From the NCBI RefSeq assembly GCF_009746585.1, contig NZ_WRPO01000024.1:1-59466 (forward strand): a stretch of DNA of 59,466 nucleotides, read 5' to 3'. Below the pieces are notes generated by a model, which saw only the letters and a program-made list of their open reading frames with translations, was not told the origin of the DNA and did no database searches. The position numbers and the translations under genes were made by a program. Below, one piece after another: positions 49,401 to 57,715 of the stretch. The DNA comes from Novosphingobium aquimarinum. Lineage in GTDB: Bacteria > Pseudomonadota > Alphaproteobacteria > Sphingomonadales > Sphingomonadaceae. Each line of letters opens with the position of its first letter. Position 1 is the stretch's first letter.

Positions 49401-49877
49401 ATGGAAGAGGTGCTGACCGGAGAAATCCTCGAAGCGGAAGCCGCCCTGACTGAACGGGCTGGCCACCTCATCCGAGCCCTCGGGCAGTCTCCGGTCGCCG
49501 ATCCGGCCACGGGGCTGTCGGCGCAGGAACTGGCGGCCTGTGTGGCCCGGACCCTGGCTCTGCCTGACATCGCGGCCCTACGGCCGGGTCTTCTGGCCGA
49601 ATTTCCCGTCTATTCCGCACAGGCGGCCGACGGCGTGGAAACCGCAACGGCCGGGATCGCCGATGCCCTGACCCTGACGGCAGAGGGCCGTCCGGCAGTC
49701 GTCGTGGACTGGAAAAGCGATGTGACGCCGGCAACGGGAACGCTCGATCACTATCGCGCGCAGGTGCGGGCCTATCTCGACATGACCGGCGCCGAGCGCG
49801 GACTGATCGTGCTGATGACCTCCGGCGCCGTCATTCCCGTCCTGCCGACGAAGCCGACCGAGAGCGAGGCGGCCTGA
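46476..49877 (+). CDS. AddA-like UvrD helicase-nuclease
   Basis: The 1,133-residue protein is a superfamily 1A helicase with a C-terminal nuclease. Motifs: Walker A GAGSGKT (about residues 31-37), HGFCQRL, motif II VLVDEFQDTDPLQ (about 389-401), motif III GDPKQAIYRFRGADV, motif V-like MHAAKGLEW and motif VI VAATRARELL. The nuclease has VVDWKSD (about 1,076-1,082) and then HYRAQVRAYLDM. It should unwind double-stranded ends and cut, as AddA does. Start ATG 46476 overlaps the AddB-like stop; 46479 is an alternative. It is separated by only 4 bp from the DUF6361 gene. Confidence 0.85.
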   Translation: MMSSMSKVLKDDGARRDAISLQDRSILVEAGAGSGKTAVMAGRIAAMLAEGVAPRSIAAVTFTELAASELLSRVREFVADLSAGTIATELRVALPDGLSQTHRDNLAAASAAIDEITCSTIHGFCQRLIKPYPAEADIDPGAGVMDRNQADLTFLEIVDGWLRERLSGGQGGILAELVLHSPGETVALIHKIAENMRRRPTLTAPPVSPLGGHLTAFRQATADFANFMGGTAAAEPETVTIVERLAEMATAVANGPDPATPAGLVRLLTARPHPDLCTKTGAFASYRKKGKWAATAKQAGLSKADGDRLNDAAETNYTACCDAWVALAQAVAGHALAALIDEARPILQRYRDHKRASAQLDFDDLIFAARDLLRDHDAVRQALGQRFAHVLVDEFQDTDPLQTEIFWRLCGEPVDGDDDWTRFQIRPGALFLVGDPKQAIYRFRGADVGAYVQARDAFRAQDPGSLLSISTNFRSCASILTFVNERFEAVLSADGQPGFTALDPFHDDRGGLCVAALDITVADENGKASAEQQRDAEADAIAELCARLIESHPIIDRRSGAERPCQPGDIALLAPTGAELWRYEEALERRGIPVATQAGKGLFRRQEVQDLIALTRVLADRRDTLALGALLRGPLVGLTEEDLLDIIWGLPRSEEQPDRIPRLDLSIDPAVIAHPLARDVIERLQSLSRRGNSTTPHELLSQAVDVLRVRPLLLERHRGQAERALANVDLYLSLSTGYAVRGLRAFAEAMTAAWSDEARAVEGRPDAQEEAVALFTMHAAKGLEWPIVIPVNTMTGVMAPDSAVIDRQTETFYCPVLGVVPEGYETARQAEKEELDRERIRLWYVAATRARELLILPRLDATPSKSAWIGLVDLSLADLPGLDVSHLPAGLAAAGAGAGNTQTRASFAAEAEAIAAAQTRLTWLAPSRDENAAGTVLREEEAALWTGSTDDQPPELEAAVLVQGGRERGLILHKLMEEVLTGEILEAEAALTERAGHLIRALGQSPVADPATGLSAQELAACVARTLALPDIAALRPGLLAEFPVYSAQAADGVETATAGIADALTLTAEGRPAVVVDWKSDVTPATGTLDHYRAQVRAYLDMTGAERGLIVLMTSGAVIPVLPTKPTESEAA

Positions 49878-49881
49878 GCCC

Positions 49882-51060
49882 ATGTCGTCTCTTGCCTGGA
49901 TCGATTTCGATGAAGCCGAGCGGCAGCGCGCGCAGCGCATCATGGCGCTCTTTCAGGAGCGCGAGACCCGCGACGAGCTGGGGCTGGGGGCGATCCGGGA
50001 TTCCATCGCCGATCACCTCTTTCCGGGCACGAGCACGATCCAGACGCGCCTGCGATACATGCTGTTCATTCCCTGGCTCTATCGGGCGCTGGAAAAGCGC
50101 GAAGTCCCCGAAGCGCAGCTCCGCACCGAGGCGCGCGACACCGAAATCCGGCTTGCCGACGCCCTGAAAGCTGGCGGTGAGTCCAACGGCATCATCGGCC
50201 GGGATGCAGGACCACGGCTCCAGCGGTTGCCAAGTTCCGTCTATTGGGCTGGCCTGGGCGCGTGGGGCATCCGGGTCTTTCCGGGCTCGCTCGACAGTCT
50301 GTTCGTCGCCTTGCGGGGCCGTGGCCGGTCGCGCGGCGCATCCAGCGGCGAAGACGCTCTGGCCGGCGCCCAGACGCCCGCCGTCTGGAATCCAGCCTTG
50401 CCCCAGATGCCCGGCGACCTGCTTGAGCACGCCGTCTTCCGCCTGACCACCGACGAGGCGCAATTCCTCATCGACCGCCTGATCGCCTGCCAGCCCACCG
50501 CACTGCTCACGATGCTGGCGCGCAAAGGCATCGACGCGGACTGCGACTATATCTGGACGCACCCCCATCTGTCGGCGTTTCCATCCGCAGCGCGCCGCCT
50601 CGTCCAGCATGGGGAAATCTTCTCCCATGTGATGCACGGCGCCGCGCTGCTCTATAACCTCGCGCTCAGCGAGCTGCGCCAGCGCGACGACTGGATCGAG
50701 GACTATCGCGCTCGGCTTGAAGCCTGGAGCGACGAACTCGACACCGGCGCCGTCCGCGCGTGGTCGCTCGATGATTTCTGGAATGTCGTGGAGCACCCGG
50801 CGCACGCCGTCCGACCGGCCGCCAAGCGGTTCGTGAGCGAGTGGCGCGATCTGGTTCTGGCCGGGACGGAGCAGGTAATCTCGGCACCCGCGGCGCGGCG
50901 GCTCGTCGAGGAGCGCGAACGCCGGCTCAAGACCAGCCAGTCCCGCTACGCCAATCACGCTGTCCGTGACCGCTGGACCGGCGCATCGGGCGCAGACCGC
51001 CTCAGCTTCCGCTGGGCGCAGGCCAAATCCCACCTGCGGGATCTCGCCCATGCTGAATAG
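49882..51060 (+). CDS. DUF6361 protein, Azaca-like component
   Basis: The 392-residue protein matches DUF6361 from its first residues (SSLAWIDFDEAERQRAQRIMALF) through RLRYMLFIPWLYR and DLLEHAVFRLTTDEAQFLIDRL to a helical C-terminus with RAWSLDDFWNVV and AKRFVSEWRDLV. No catalytic motif is visible. I recall DUF6361 as a part of the Azaca antiphage system together with PLD and helicase proteins, and the same three are adjacent here. It overlaps the PLD gene by 11 bp. Confidence 0.8.
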   Translation: MSSLAWIDFDEAERQRAQRIMALFQERETRDELGLGAIRDSIADHLFPGTSTIQTRLRYMLFIPWLYRALEKREVPEAQLRTEARDTEIRLADALKAGGESNGIIGRDAGPRLQRLPSSVYWAGLGAWGIRVFPGSLDSLFVALRGRGRSRGASSGEDALAGAQTPAVWNPALPQMPGDLLEHAVFRLTTDEAQFLIDRLIACQPTALLTMLARKGIDADCDYIWTHPHLSAFPSAARRLVQHGEIFSHVMHGAALLYNLALSELRQRDDWIEDYRARLEAWSDELDTGAVRAWSLDDFWNVVEHPAHAVRPAAKRFVSEWRDLVLAGTEQVISAPAARRLVEERERRLKTSQSRYANHAVRDRWTGASGADRLSFRWAQAKSHLRDLAHAE

Positions 51061-52906
51061 GCGCAGCCTCGATCCCGAACAGCGAACGCTCTACGGCGCC
51101 AATCTTCAGCCGCCAGCGGGCTATGTCTTCGACGCGGCGGTCGCCACGACCTTCTCGCTCGACTTCGAGACGGCGCTCGCCGTGCCGGTCAGTCTGGCGC
51201 TCTTCGCCGCCGAGAACCGCGACGACATTCTCTCTCATCCTCTGGCGCTGCTGGAAGGCGCCGAGCGCATCGCCGGTCGCCTCGTCGTCTTCACCGACGC
51301 CGGCCATATCCAGGCGAGCGCCCGGCCGCATTCCCGACTTTGCTCGCTGCTCGAACGCATCATCGTCGAGGTCGCCGCCCCTCAAGGCGGGGCCTTCCAC
51401 CCCAAGATGTGGGCGCTGCGCTTCACGCCGTTGCGGCCCGAAGACCCCGCCCGCCTGCGTCTGCTCATTCTCTCCAGAAACCTGACGCGCGACCGCTCAT
51501 GGGACATTGCCGCCACCCTCGACGGCGTGATCACCAAGCAGCCCAAAGCGGTCAATCGCCCGGTCGCCGACTTCCTTCGCCAGCTCCCAGACCTCGCGAC
51601 CGTGGGCGTTCCCGACGGAACGAAGACGCTTGTCGATGACCTGGCCGAAGACATGCGCCGCGCCGAATGGAGCCTGCCCGAACCGTTCCAGAGCGTCTCC
51701 TTCGCCGTCAACGGCCTCGGCGGAAAGCCATGGCGCCCGGAACCCTGCGTTAGGCTGGGCGTGGTGTCGCCCTTCTGCGACGATCAAACCTTGTCGATGC
51801 TCGCCGGTCTGGCCAGCGCCGAAAAGCCCATCTTCATCGGGCGATCCGACGAACTCGCCCAGGTGCCCGGCGCCACGCTCGATGGCTTTGCCCGCGTGGC
51901 CGTGCTCGACGAAATGGCGGCCACGGAAGATGGCGAGGAGGAGGACGCAGCGGCCCTGCAAGGGCTCCATGCCAAGGCGTTCATCGCCGAACGCGGCTGG
52001 GACACCGCGATCACGGTCGGCTCAGGAAACGCCACGCGGCCGGCGCTGCTGACCGGCAGCAATGTCGAGATCTTCACCACCCTGACCGGGAAGCGATCGC
52101 GGGTCGGCAGCGTCGAGGAAATCCTCGGCGACAAGGGGTTTGGCCGGCTGACGCGGCCGTTCGTCCGCGACGAGACGGGAGCCGCCGATGCCGCGCAACG
52201 AGCCGCCGAGGCTCGTTTGGATCAGGCCCGGCGCGAGATTTGCCGCAGCGGCCTCACGCTCCGTTGCGAGCGCGGCGAGCACGCCGCCGATGGCGCGCCG
52301 GTCTGGCGGGTCTGGCTGATCCCGTCCGAACCGCTGCCCCTTACCGGGCTCGGTGCGCTGCGAGTTTGGCCGATCACGCGGGGCGAAGGACATGCGCGCG
52401 ATGTGCTGGAGCCGCTCCGACAGGGACAGCCCGCCGACCTTGGCGCAATGCCCTTGGTCGACCTTACCCGGTTCCTCGCCTGTCACCTGACGGACGAGAC
52501 GGAAGACGTCTCGATCCTGTTCAGCACCGGGCTCAAGATGGAGGGGCTGCCCGCAGAGCGCCACGCCGCCATCCTGCGCTGGGTGATCGACAGCAAGGAC
52601 GCCTTCTTCCGCTATCTCCGGCTGCTCCTCTCCGAATTGGGCGATCCCTTCGCCGCAGCCCTCGCGGCGCAGGACGGGTCAGGTCAGGGCGTCTGGCGCG
52701 CGGCAAGCGACGACGCGCCCATCCTCGAGGAGATGGTTCGGGCCTTCTGCCGGGGCGGAGACCAGCTTCGCGCCATCGAACGGCTGATCGCACGCCTGGA
52801 AACCGGCGACAGTGACGATACCGATCCGATTCCGGCCGAGTTCCGCGCACTCTGGAACACATTCCGAATTGCGCTCGCCACGCAGGATGCCGCGCATGCC
52901 GAATGA
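51050..52906 (+). CDS. PLD-type protein (putative nuclease), Azaca-like component
   Basis: The 618-residue protein has two phospholipase-D-like half sites. The first is FHPKMWALRF (His near residue 117) followed by LLILSRNLTRDRSWD, and the second LHAKAFIAE (His near 306) followed by VGSGNATRPALL. The HxK and GS/SRN elements are in place; the Asp of HKD is not obvious, an acidic Glu being at the corresponding spot in the second. PLD-fold proteins in defence usually cut DNA. It is translationally coupled on both sides (overlaps of 11 bp with both neighbours) and works most likely with the helicase downstream. Confidence 0.75.
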   Translation: MLNRRSLDPEQRTLYGANLQPPAGYVFDAAVATTFSLDFETALAVPVSLALFAAENRDDILSHPLALLEGAERIAGRLVVFTDAGHIQASARPHSRLCSLLERIIVEVAAPQGGAFHPKMWALRFTPLRPEDPARLRLLILSRNLTRDRSWDIAATLDGVITKQPKAVNRPVADFLRQLPDLATVGVPDGTKTLVDDLAEDMRRAEWSLPEPFQSVSFAVNGLGGKPWRPEPCVRLGVVSPFCDDQTLSMLAGLASAEKPIFIGRSDELAQVPGATLDGFARVAVLDEMAATEDGEEEDAAALQGLHAKAFIAERGWDTAITVGSGNATRPALLTGSNVEIFTTLTGKRSRVGSVEEILGDKGFGRLTRPFVRDETGAADAAQRAAEARLDQARREICRSGLTLRCERGEHAADGAPVWRVWLIPSEPLPLTGLGALRVWPITRGEGHARDVLEPLRQGQPADLGAMPLVDLTRFLACHLTDETEDVSILFSTGLKMEGLPAERHAAILRWVIDSKDAFFRYLRLLLSELGDPFAAALAAQDGSGQGVWRAASDDAPILEEMVRAFCRGGDQLRAIERLIARLETGDSDDTDPIPAEFRALWNTFRIALATQDAAHAE

Positions 52907-55900
52907 ACGGTTTCGCGCCGACGCGGCGCTCGCTCCCCTCAAGGTCTTTCAGCGGCACACCGTCGACTACGTCTTCGATCGGCTCTACGGCCAGGACGAT
53001 CCTGTCCGCCAGTTCCTGGTCGCCGACGAAGTCGGCCTCGGGAAGACGATGGTGGCGCGCGGCGTCATCGCCCGCATGATCGAACACCTGTGGGACAACA
53101 CCAAGCGGATCGACATCCTCTACATCTGCTCGAACCAGGCGATCGCCGCCCAGAACCTCAACCGGCTGAACGTCCTCGGGCGACGCGAGCTGGCCCTGCC
53201 GACCCGCATGACGCTCGTTCCCTTGCAACTGCGCGACCAGGCGGGCCTCGACGTCAACAGGGTGAACTTCATCAGCCTGACGCCGGGCACAACCTTCGAT
53301 CTGCGCTCCGCGACGGGCGTGACGCAGGAACGCGCCTTGCTGTTCCATCTCCTGCGCGACCTCGTTACGCGCCCGCGCGGCCTGCACAACCTGTTGCAGG
53401 TCACGGCCGGCGTCGAGGGTTGGAACCGCGCTGTGGACAACCTCACCCTCGAAGGCGTCGACAAGCGCATCATCGAGCGTTTCCGCCGCGACGTGCAGGC
53501 GGATCGCGACCTCTTCGAGGAACTCGAACGGATTTGCGAACTCTTCCCGCGCCGCCGGGACACCTATCCCGCAGAAATGACACAGCCCCGCAACAGCCTG
53601 GTCGCCCGGCTCCGCGCCAAGCTGTCCCACGCCTGCGTGGATGCGCTGCAACCCGACCTCATCATCATGGACGAGTTCCAGCGGTTTCGGGATCTGCTGC
53701 ATGGCGACAGCGACGCGGCGATCCTCGCGCGCGAACTGTTCGACTACTCGGGAGGCGACGGGCACGCCGCCCGCACCTTGCTGCTCTCCGCCACACCCTA
53801 CCGGATGCTCACGCTCGCCGGCGACGAGCCCGACGAAGGCGACCACTATCAGGACTTCCTTGAGACCCTGAGTTTCCTCTACGGCCGGGAAAAGGGGCCG
53901 GAGGTGGCAGCCACGCTGGCGCGTGAAATGCGGGCCTTCCGCGGCCTCTTGCATGCCCTGCCACAGTCACATGCCTCAGCGGTCGAGACCCGCCAGACCA
54001 TCGAACGGCGCCTGCGCCGTGTGATCGCCCGAACCGAGCGGGTCGCATCCACGGTCGAGCGCGACTCCATGATGAGCGAGCCTCCCATTACGGTCTCGAT
54101 CGCGCCCGCCGACCTCGCGCAGGCATCCGCCGTTTCTCAGGTGGCGCGCACGCTCGATGCGCCGGAGATCATCGAATACTGGAAGTCTTCGCCCTATCTG
54201 CTCAACTTCATGCGCCACTACAGCCTGAAGCGGCTGCTGGAAGACCAGATCGACGCGCCTTCGGCCGTGCTCCGCACCGCAATCCAGGCGGCTCGACCGG
54301 CCATGCTCGATCACGACGCCATCGACGCCTATGCGCCGCTGGACCCGGCCAACGGTCGCATGCGAGCGATCATGGACGACATCTTCGGCCAGCATCTGGA
54401 ACAGAACCTCTGGATACCCGCCGCCATGCCCTATTACGGCGAGGCGCGAGCCGGGGCGCCGCTGACCAAGGCGCTGATATTTTCGTCCTGGTCCATGGTG
54501 CCCGATGCGATCGCAGCCCTGCTGTCCTACGAAGCCGAACGGCGCATGGGCGTCGGCGAATCCGGCCGGCGCTATTTCGAGCAGCATCGCCTGCGTCCCT
54601 TGCAGTTTCGGCAGGATCACGGCCGGCTCGCGGGTCTGCGCGCGCTGCTGCTGATCTATCCCTCGCCGGCGCTGGCCGAGCTGGCCGATCCGCTGGCGGT
54701 GTTCAGCGAAACGAGGGCCACCTTGTCGCTGGAGGGAATGCGCTCCGCTGTGGGCGACCGCCTCAAGCCCGCCCTCGGTGCTTTGAAGGAAGGCGCGGTG
54801 TCGCATCAGGACGCGCACAGCGCCGAGTGGGCCGCCCCAGCCGTAATCGATGACCTGCTGGGCGCGCGATCCCGCGCCTGGCTGGAAGCGCCCCACGGCA
54901 TGCGCGCCCTGGCGAGCGAAGACGCCTTCCACGATCATGTCGCCGAACTGGCGGCAGCGGTGAAGACGCACGACATCGGCGCTTTGTCCGACGATCTTTC
55001 GGACCTGCTGGTTGACGTCGCGCTCGGCAGTCCGGCCGTCTGCGCGCTTCGCGCCCTCAAGCGGATCGCGCCCGAGCTGGCGTGGGATGACCCACGCTTG
55101 CTCAGCGCCGCCGCCGAAGTCGCCTGGTCGTTCCGGGCGCTGTTCAATCAGCATGACGCGGTCGCCTTGCTGCGACGGGATACCGACGATCACTACTGGC
55201 GCCGCGTGCTGGCCTATTGCGCCCAGCACAACCTACAGGCCGTCCTGGACGAATACGCACATTACCTCGTCGATGCCGAAGGTCTCGGAGCCCGCCCAGC
55301 CGACGACCGCGCAATCGGTGTCGCTCGCGCCATGGCACAGGCCCTCGCTATCCGCCCGTCGCAGATCGACGTCGATGACGTGCAGGTCGATGGAGAGTCC
55401 CTCGCCATCAGCAAGTTCCAGATGCGCGGACGCTTCGCGATGCGGCTCGCCGACTACAAGGACGAAGACGGCGCCGTCGCGCGGCTCGGAGGCGTGCGTG
55501 ACGCCTTCAACTCACCGTTCCGGCCGTTCGTTCTCGCCACCACGTCGGTCGGCCAGGAAGGGCTGGACTTCCATCCCTATTGCTATCGCGTCTATCACTG
55601 GAACTTGCCAGGCAACCCGGTGGATCTCGAGCAGCGCGAAGGCCGCGTCCACCGCTTCAAGGGCCATGCCGTGCGCCTCAACCTGGCCGAGCGCCAGGCC
55701 GCGGTCGTCAGGGGCCGTGGGCAGGCTCCTGACGATCCGTGGAAGCTGATGTTCGAGCACGCGCGATCCGAGGCGGCGGTCGACACCGATCTCATCCCCT
55801 ATTGGATCTACGAAGGTTCCGTGCGCGTCGAACGGCGCGTGCCGATGCTGCCGTTCAGTCGGGAAGTCACGCGACTCGCCTGGCTCAAACGCAGCCTCAC

Positions 55901-56045
55901 GGTCTATCGACTGGCCTTCGGTCAACCGCGGCAGGACGATCTGCTCGACTACCTGCAAACCCTGGCCGGCGACGGCATGGACTCCAACCTGCTTGCAGAC
56001 CTGCAAATTCGGCTTGAGCCAGAGGTGTTCGACAGGTCAGCGTGA
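52896..56045 (+). CDS. Superfamily 2 helicase, Azaca-like component
   Basis: The 1,049-residue protein is a DEAD/SNF2-like helicase: KVFQRHTVDYVFDRL Q-motif-like start, Walker A ADEVGLGKTMVARGVI (about residues 42-57), motif II LIIMDEFQRFRDLL (about 254-267), motif III LLLSATPYRMLTL, motif V TTSVGQEGLDF and VI QREGRVHRFKG. A large insertion (about 330-780) separates the two motor halves. AGGA at 52884-52887 fits ATG 52896; ATG 52887 is also in frame. It closes the rightward defence operon. No DUF1998 or methylase is attached, so it is not a DISARM protein. Confidence 0.85.
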   Translation: MPNERFRADAALAPLKVFQRHTVDYVFDRLYGQDDPVRQFLVADEVGLGKTMVARGVIARMIEHLWDNTKRIDILYICSNQAIAAQNLNRLNVLGRRELALPTRMTLVPLQLRDQAGLDVNRVNFISLTPGTTFDLRSATGVTQERALLFHLLRDLVTRPRGLHNLLQVTAGVEGWNRAVDNLTLEGVDKRIIERFRRDVQADRDLFEELERICELFPRRRDTYPAEMTQPRNSLVARLRAKLSHACVDALQPDLIIMDEFQRFRDLLHGDSDAAILARELFDYSGGDGHAARTLLLSATPYRMLTLAGDEPDEGDHYQDFLETLSFLYGREKGPEVAATLAREMRAFRGLLHALPQSHASAVETRQTIERRLRRVIARTERVASTVERDSMMSEPPITVSIAPADLAQASAVSQVARTLDAPEIIEYWKSSPYLLNFMRHYSLKRLLEDQIDAPSAVLRTAIQAARPAMLDHDAIDAYAPLDPANGRMRAIMDDIFGQHLEQNLWIPAAMPYYGEARAGAPLTKALIFSSWSMVPDAIAALLSYEAERRMGVGESGRRYFEQHRLRPLQFRQDHGRLAGLRALLLIYPSPALAELADPLAVFSETRATLSLEGMRSAVGDRLKPALGALKEGAVSHQDAHSAEWAAPAVIDDLLGARSRAWLEAPHGMRALASEDAFHDHVAELAAAVKTHDIGALSDDLSDLLVDVALGSPAVCALRALKRIAPELAWDDPRLLSAAAEVAWSFRALFNQHDAVALLRRDTDDHYWRRVLAYCAQHNLQAVLDEYAHYLVDAEGLGARPADDRAIGVARAMAQALAIRPSQIDVDDVQVDGESLAISKFQMRGRFAMRLADYKDEDGAVARLGGVRDAFNSPFRPFVLATTSVGQEGLDFHPYCYRVYHWNLPGNPVDLEQREGRVHRFKGHAVRLNLAERQAAVVRGRGQAPDDPWKLMFEHARSEAAVDTDLIPYWIYEGSVRVERRVPMLPFSREVTRLAWLKRSLTVYRLAFGQPRQDDLLDYLQTLAGDGMDSNLLADLQIRLEPEVFDRSA

Positions 56046-56249
56046 TGACCTCACCGCGCCTGGCTCCAAATGCCCTTTGCGAGTGGGAAGACCACTCCGC
56101 ATCCCCGCCTATTTTTATCCCCCACCATCCGCCTTCCCTACGCCTGACGATTGATACTTCCCTGGCCACTTCCGCGCGCTCATGTTCGGTCGTGCAGGAG
56201 CGTGCGCCATCGAAGCTCGGCCAGCGTGTCGGTGCCTCTGAATGACCAA

Positions 56250-56265
56250 CGCATTACGAAATGCG
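56250..56265. promoter_or_regulatory. Palindrome upstream of AlpA-type gene
   Basis: CGCATT (56250-56255) and AATGCG (56260-56265) are perfect arms around ACGA. A second hairpin, GGCAGG/CCTGCC (56296-56310), directly precedes the ribosome site of the HTH gene. Otherwise the 277-bp gap from 56046 holds no gene that I can support. Confidence 0.45.
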
Positions 56266-56322
56266 TCTCGCGCTCGACCATCAACGATCATCAGCGGCAG
56301 GTCTCCTGCCGAAGGAGGGCGT

Positions 56323-56553
56323 ATGTCAGAGACCACATTCCTCACGCCGGAAGAGGTGGCCGAACGCTATCGTGGCAGCGTTTCCGTCGGCACCCTTCGG
56401 AACTGGCGTGCGATGAAGATCGGGCCGTCGTTCGTAAAAATCGGCAAAGCGGTGCTCTACCGGATCGACGAGCTTGAGGCGTGGGACGACAGGAATCGTG
56501 TGCAGTGCCGCGCCCCGAAGCGAATTGAGCAAAGCGCCATGGATCGAGCTTGA
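56323..56553 (+). CDS. AlpA/excisionase-type helix-turn-helix protein
   Basis: The 76-residue protein has an HTH_17 domain: FLTPEEVAERYRGSVSVGTLRNWRAMKIGPSFVKIGKAVLYRIDELEAW. It differs from the one at 7874-8155. GAAGGAGG precedes ATG 56323. It is next to the RepB/ParB-like pair and recombinase remnant on the other strand, and the position suggests an excision or integration control role, as for AlpA-type proteins. A hairpin just before its ribosome site and a palindrome upstream suggest regulation. Confidence 0.85.
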   Translation: MSETTFLTPEEVAERYRGSVSVGTLRNWRAMKIGPSFVKIGKAVLYRIDELEAWDDRNRVQCRAPKRIEQSAMDRA

Positions 56554-56568
56554 TCGCTCAGCACAAAT

Positions 56569-56605
56569 GGCGGGCGCGCCGGTTGGCGCCCCCGACGCGC
56601 CCGCC
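56569..56605 (+). terminator. GC-rich hairpin between convergent genes
   Basis: GGCGGGCGCG (56569-56578) and CGCGCCCGCC (56596-56605) are perfect 10-bp arms with a 17-nt loop. It is located 15 bp after the AlpA-type gene in the gap to the converging ParB-like gene. It has no T-run, so it may serve both directions or be only a structural repeat. Confidence 0.45.
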
Positions 56606-56779
56606 CGCCTTCGGTTCATGCGAGGCGAACCGCCCCTCATGCGGCTGGACCATATGACGGCCAGCCTGGTAGGCCTCATGCGGGTTCGCCGCCATTCCCA
56701 CCGCCATGCTTGATCCGCCCCACGGTGCGGCTTCTCCCATGGTCCCCGCGCTTATCGGGTCCGGGTCCCCATATCTGAC

Positions 56780-57715
56780 TCAGGCGCTCGGCGTTTCCGC
56801 GATCGGGCCGAGCGTGTCGATCTCGGCGATCTTCTGAAACTCGCTGAGATAGTCCTGCTGATGGGTCGCCAACCAACGGACCACGCGATTGTTCGCAAGG
56901 AGCTTGGCGACGTATCCACGCGCGACGGTCAAATGCAGATTGTCGATGCCGTAGGTTTCCTCGACCGACTTGACCTGCGTCTGGAGCGCCGCCAGTTCCC
57001 GCTCCATCCGGGCGATCTGTTGACCCGAGGGCGTCGGCTTGCCGCCGCCCTTTCCCCTCTTGGTGGCGGCAAGCTGGTTTTCGGATGTCGCCGCGCGCAA
57101 CGCGCGGGCAAACATGACCGTGAAATTGTTCTGGCCGATCATCAGATCGGCGGCTTCGATCTGCCGCACGGCTGTCATCTGACGCAGAATGTCGAACACC
57201 TTCATCGAGCAAGGCGTGTCTTTCAGCATCTCGGCCGCCTCGGGGCTGATCCCTTCCAGCAGCCGGAAACGCCGCAGCACTGACTCGACCTGGAGGTTCA
57301 GGGCCGCGGCGATGTCGGCGGATGACACGCCTCGATCCATCGCGCGCGCAATCATCCGGTGCTCCTGGATCGGCGGGATGCGGTTGACGCGCTTGTTGTA
57401 GGTATAGGTGTCGTCGTCAGAGGCGAGCAGGCACTCCACCTCAGCGATGCCGAGTTCCTTCAGCGCTTCCAGCCGAAGGTGGCCATCCAGGAGAAACCAG
57501 GTTCCGGGGTTCTTTTCATCCGCCATAACGACGGGCGCTTCGATCAGACCGATCGCCTTGATGGAACTTAGAACCTGCGAATAGGACCGGCTCGCCTTGG
57601 CGCCGTTCGGCAACGTCTTGAGCGGAACGATCGCCGCGACAGGAATTGTCAGGAAGTCTCGGTCGAAGGCGAGATGAATACGCCCATCCTCCCGGCCCCT
57701 CGGTTCATCAGCCAT
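56780..57715 (-). CDS. RepB/ParB-like partition protein, copy 1
   Basis: The 311-residue protein has a ParB N-terminal domain (VAAIVPLKTLPNGAKASRSYSQVLSSIKAIGLIEAPVV, then WFLLDGHLRLEALKELGIAEVECLL), a KorB-like HTH around SSADIAAALNLQVESVLRRFRLLEGI, and a C-terminal part seen in plasmid RepB partition proteins. The GHLRLEA box is the ParB nucleotide-binding region. It is the last gene of the leftward recombinase-ParB-ParB unit, overlapping the previous gene by 8 bp. ParA for it is not adjacent; its role may be in controlling recombination or spreading on DNA. Confidence 0.85.
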   Translation of the reverse strand: MADEPRGREDGRIHLAFDRDFLTIPVAAIVPLKTLPNGAKASRSYSQVLSSIKAIGLIEAPVVMADEKNPGTWFLLDGHLRLEALKELGIAEVECLLASDDDTYTYNKRVNRIPPIQEHRMIARAMDRGVSSADIAAALNLQVESVLRRFRLLEGISPEAAEMLKDTPCSMKVFDILRQMTAVRQIEAADLMIGQNNFTVMFARALRAATSENQLAATKRGKGGGKPTPSGQQIARMERELAALQTQVKSVEETYGIDNLHLTVARGYVAKLLANNRVVRWLATHQQDYLSEFQKIAEIDTLGPIAETPSA

